A stretch of 64,000 nt of DNA from Myxococcales bacterium (lineage in GTDB: Bacteria; Myxococcota_A; Polyangia; Haliangiales; Haliangiaceae). Of the stretch, positions 63,249 through 64,000 are shown piece after piece. Position 1 is the first letter of the stretch; each line of letters begins with the position of its first letter. The stretch covers positions 1 through 64,000 of the forward strand of contig JADJJK010000019.1 in the NCBI GenBank assembly GCA_016706545.1, given 5' to 3'. Position numbers and translations under genes: made by a program. The notes under the pieces were generated by a model that saw nothing but the letters and a program-made list of their open reading frames with translations, did no database searches and was not told the origin of the DNA.

Positions 63249-64000
63249 ATGACTGCTCGCGTCTACATGCCGCTCTCCGAGCTGCTCGACATCGCGGATC
63301 TCCCTGGTCACCTGTTCTTGCCGAGCGCAGCAGAGCGCTTCGCATCCATCTACGTCGTGAGCCGCGTCGTGGCGCAGACCCCGGCTGGCACTCAGCTCTG
63401 GGCCGAGGCGGTGTTCGAGGAGGAGCTGGCCTTCGACTTCCCGCTCTTGCCGTTGCAGCTGGTCGTTGGCCCGGCCGGCGACACCGCACCAGCGCGGGTG
63501 CGCTGGCTGCTCGAGGACGAGTGGCGCTTCGACGTCGAAGGCCTGCCGCTGGCGCTGCGCTTCTCGCCGTCGTTCCTCCGGCCAGTCGAGCAAGGCCGAG
63601 CCTTCGCCGAGATCGCCGCGCAGGGCAGCCTGCGGCTCACGCAAGGCACGCTGCGGCACACGAACCCAGCGAACACCTTCTCGCTCCCCCCGAGCGAGAT
63701 CGCCGGCCTGGGCTTCATCGTCTCGCTGGAGAATATCCTCTTCGACTTCTCCGAGACCGAGTCGCCGCCCGAGCTCTTGGACCTCGGCTTCGACGCCAGC
63801 TTCCGCGGCCTGTATGCGTCCTCTGGCTCGCTCACCATCCTGCCGATGCTGCAGCGGGCGGGGGGCGAGCGCGGCATCACCATCCACGCCCGGGAGCTCG
63901 CCGTCCGTGCCCAGGGCGTGACCTGTACGCTGAGCCAGGAGTTCTTCATCGACCGGCTGCAGGGCTCGCTCGGCCAGGACACCGAGGCCCTGGCCAACCT
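63249..64000 (+). CDS. Unrecognised protein, partial (runs off window end)
   Basis: ATG 63249 starts MTARVYMPLSELLDIADLPG and the frame stays open for at least 250 residues to the end of the window. It is rich in hydrophobic beta-like segments (FASIYVVSRVVAQTPAGTQL, LAFDFPLLPLQLVVGPAGD, IAGLGFIVSLENILFDFSET, SSGSLTILPMLQR). There is no signal peptide. I do not recognise the family. It follows the large unknown protein in the same direction, about 450 bp downstream, and may belong to the same system. High G+C and codon use match the host genome, unlike the low-GC stretch before it. Confidence 0.7.
   Translation, partial: MTARVYMPLSELLDIADLPGHLFLPSAAERFASIYVVSRVVAQTPAGTQLWAEAVFEEELAFDFPLLPLQLVVGPAGDTAPARVRWLLEDEWRFDVEGLPLALRFSPSFLRPVEQGRAFAEIAAQGSLRLTQGTLRHTNPANTFSLPPSEIAGLGFIVSLENILFDFSETESPPELLDLGFDASFRGLYASSGSLTILPMLQRAGGERGITIHARELAVRAQGVTCTLSQEFFIDRLQGSLGQDTEALAN

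Overview
The window is high-GC DNA (a counted 60-base sample at 34861-34920 is 77% G+C). Its gene content points to a myxobacterium-like member of the Myxococcota: a Ser/Thr protein kinase with PEGA domain, large P-loop/TPR regulators with C-terminal winged helices, many lipoproteins, VWA, M1, M14, S8 and S9 peptidases, and Cys-rich secreted proteins. The species cannot be fixed from sequence alone. The window starts inside one gene and ends inside another, and I see no rRNA, tRNA, CRISPR array or integrase.

Layout. 1-4.9 kb: two tandem paralogous beta-helix lipoproteins, a PEGA protein and a VWA lipoprotein, all on minus. 5-8.9 kb: a pafB-pafC pair of WYL regulators, a DJ-1/PfpI protein, a 188-bp element with 21-bp terminal inverted repeats, and a lipoprotein. 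8.9-17.2 kb: a complete kdpFABCDE potassium-uptake operon led by an extra 28-residue membrane peptide. 17.4-25.7 kb: membrane-anchored subtilase, QueD-like protein, broken GST and DUF222/HNH genes, S9 peptidase, small four-Cys HiPIP-like protein. 25.9-30.2 kb: an ectoine-type aspartate kinase and a yebC-aguA-aguB group for agmatine-to-putrescine conversion. 30.9-33.7 kb: a low-GC ATPase/HNH nuclease/methyltransferase operon whose genes overlap by 4 bp, resembling Septu-type defence plus a third gene. 33.8-49 kb: peptidases, envelope lipoproteins, MltA, outer-membrane proteins and a P-loop/TPR regulator. 49.3-57.6 kb: a second such regulator, a Ser/Thr kinase with a C-terminal CXXCH heme motif, a DUF3373 outer-membrane protein and a DsbA-like lipoprotein. 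57.6-64 kb: SDR, PhyH dioxygenase, rhodanese-like lipoprotein and two unrecognised large proteins.

Three patterns cut across genes. (a) Several starts have no Shine-Dalgarno but carry TAnnnT exactly 6 bases before the start codon, as expected for leaderless transcripts. (b) Several genes end in short tandem repeats that begin at or across the stop codon. (c) At least eight genes are split by one- or two-base indels, several in homopolymer or GC runs, so either residual sequencing error or real gene decay affects this assembly.

The best candidates for undescribed biology are the ATPase-HNH-methyltransferase operon (30955-33715) and the putative heme-binding kinase with its DUF3373 partner (52291-56257).
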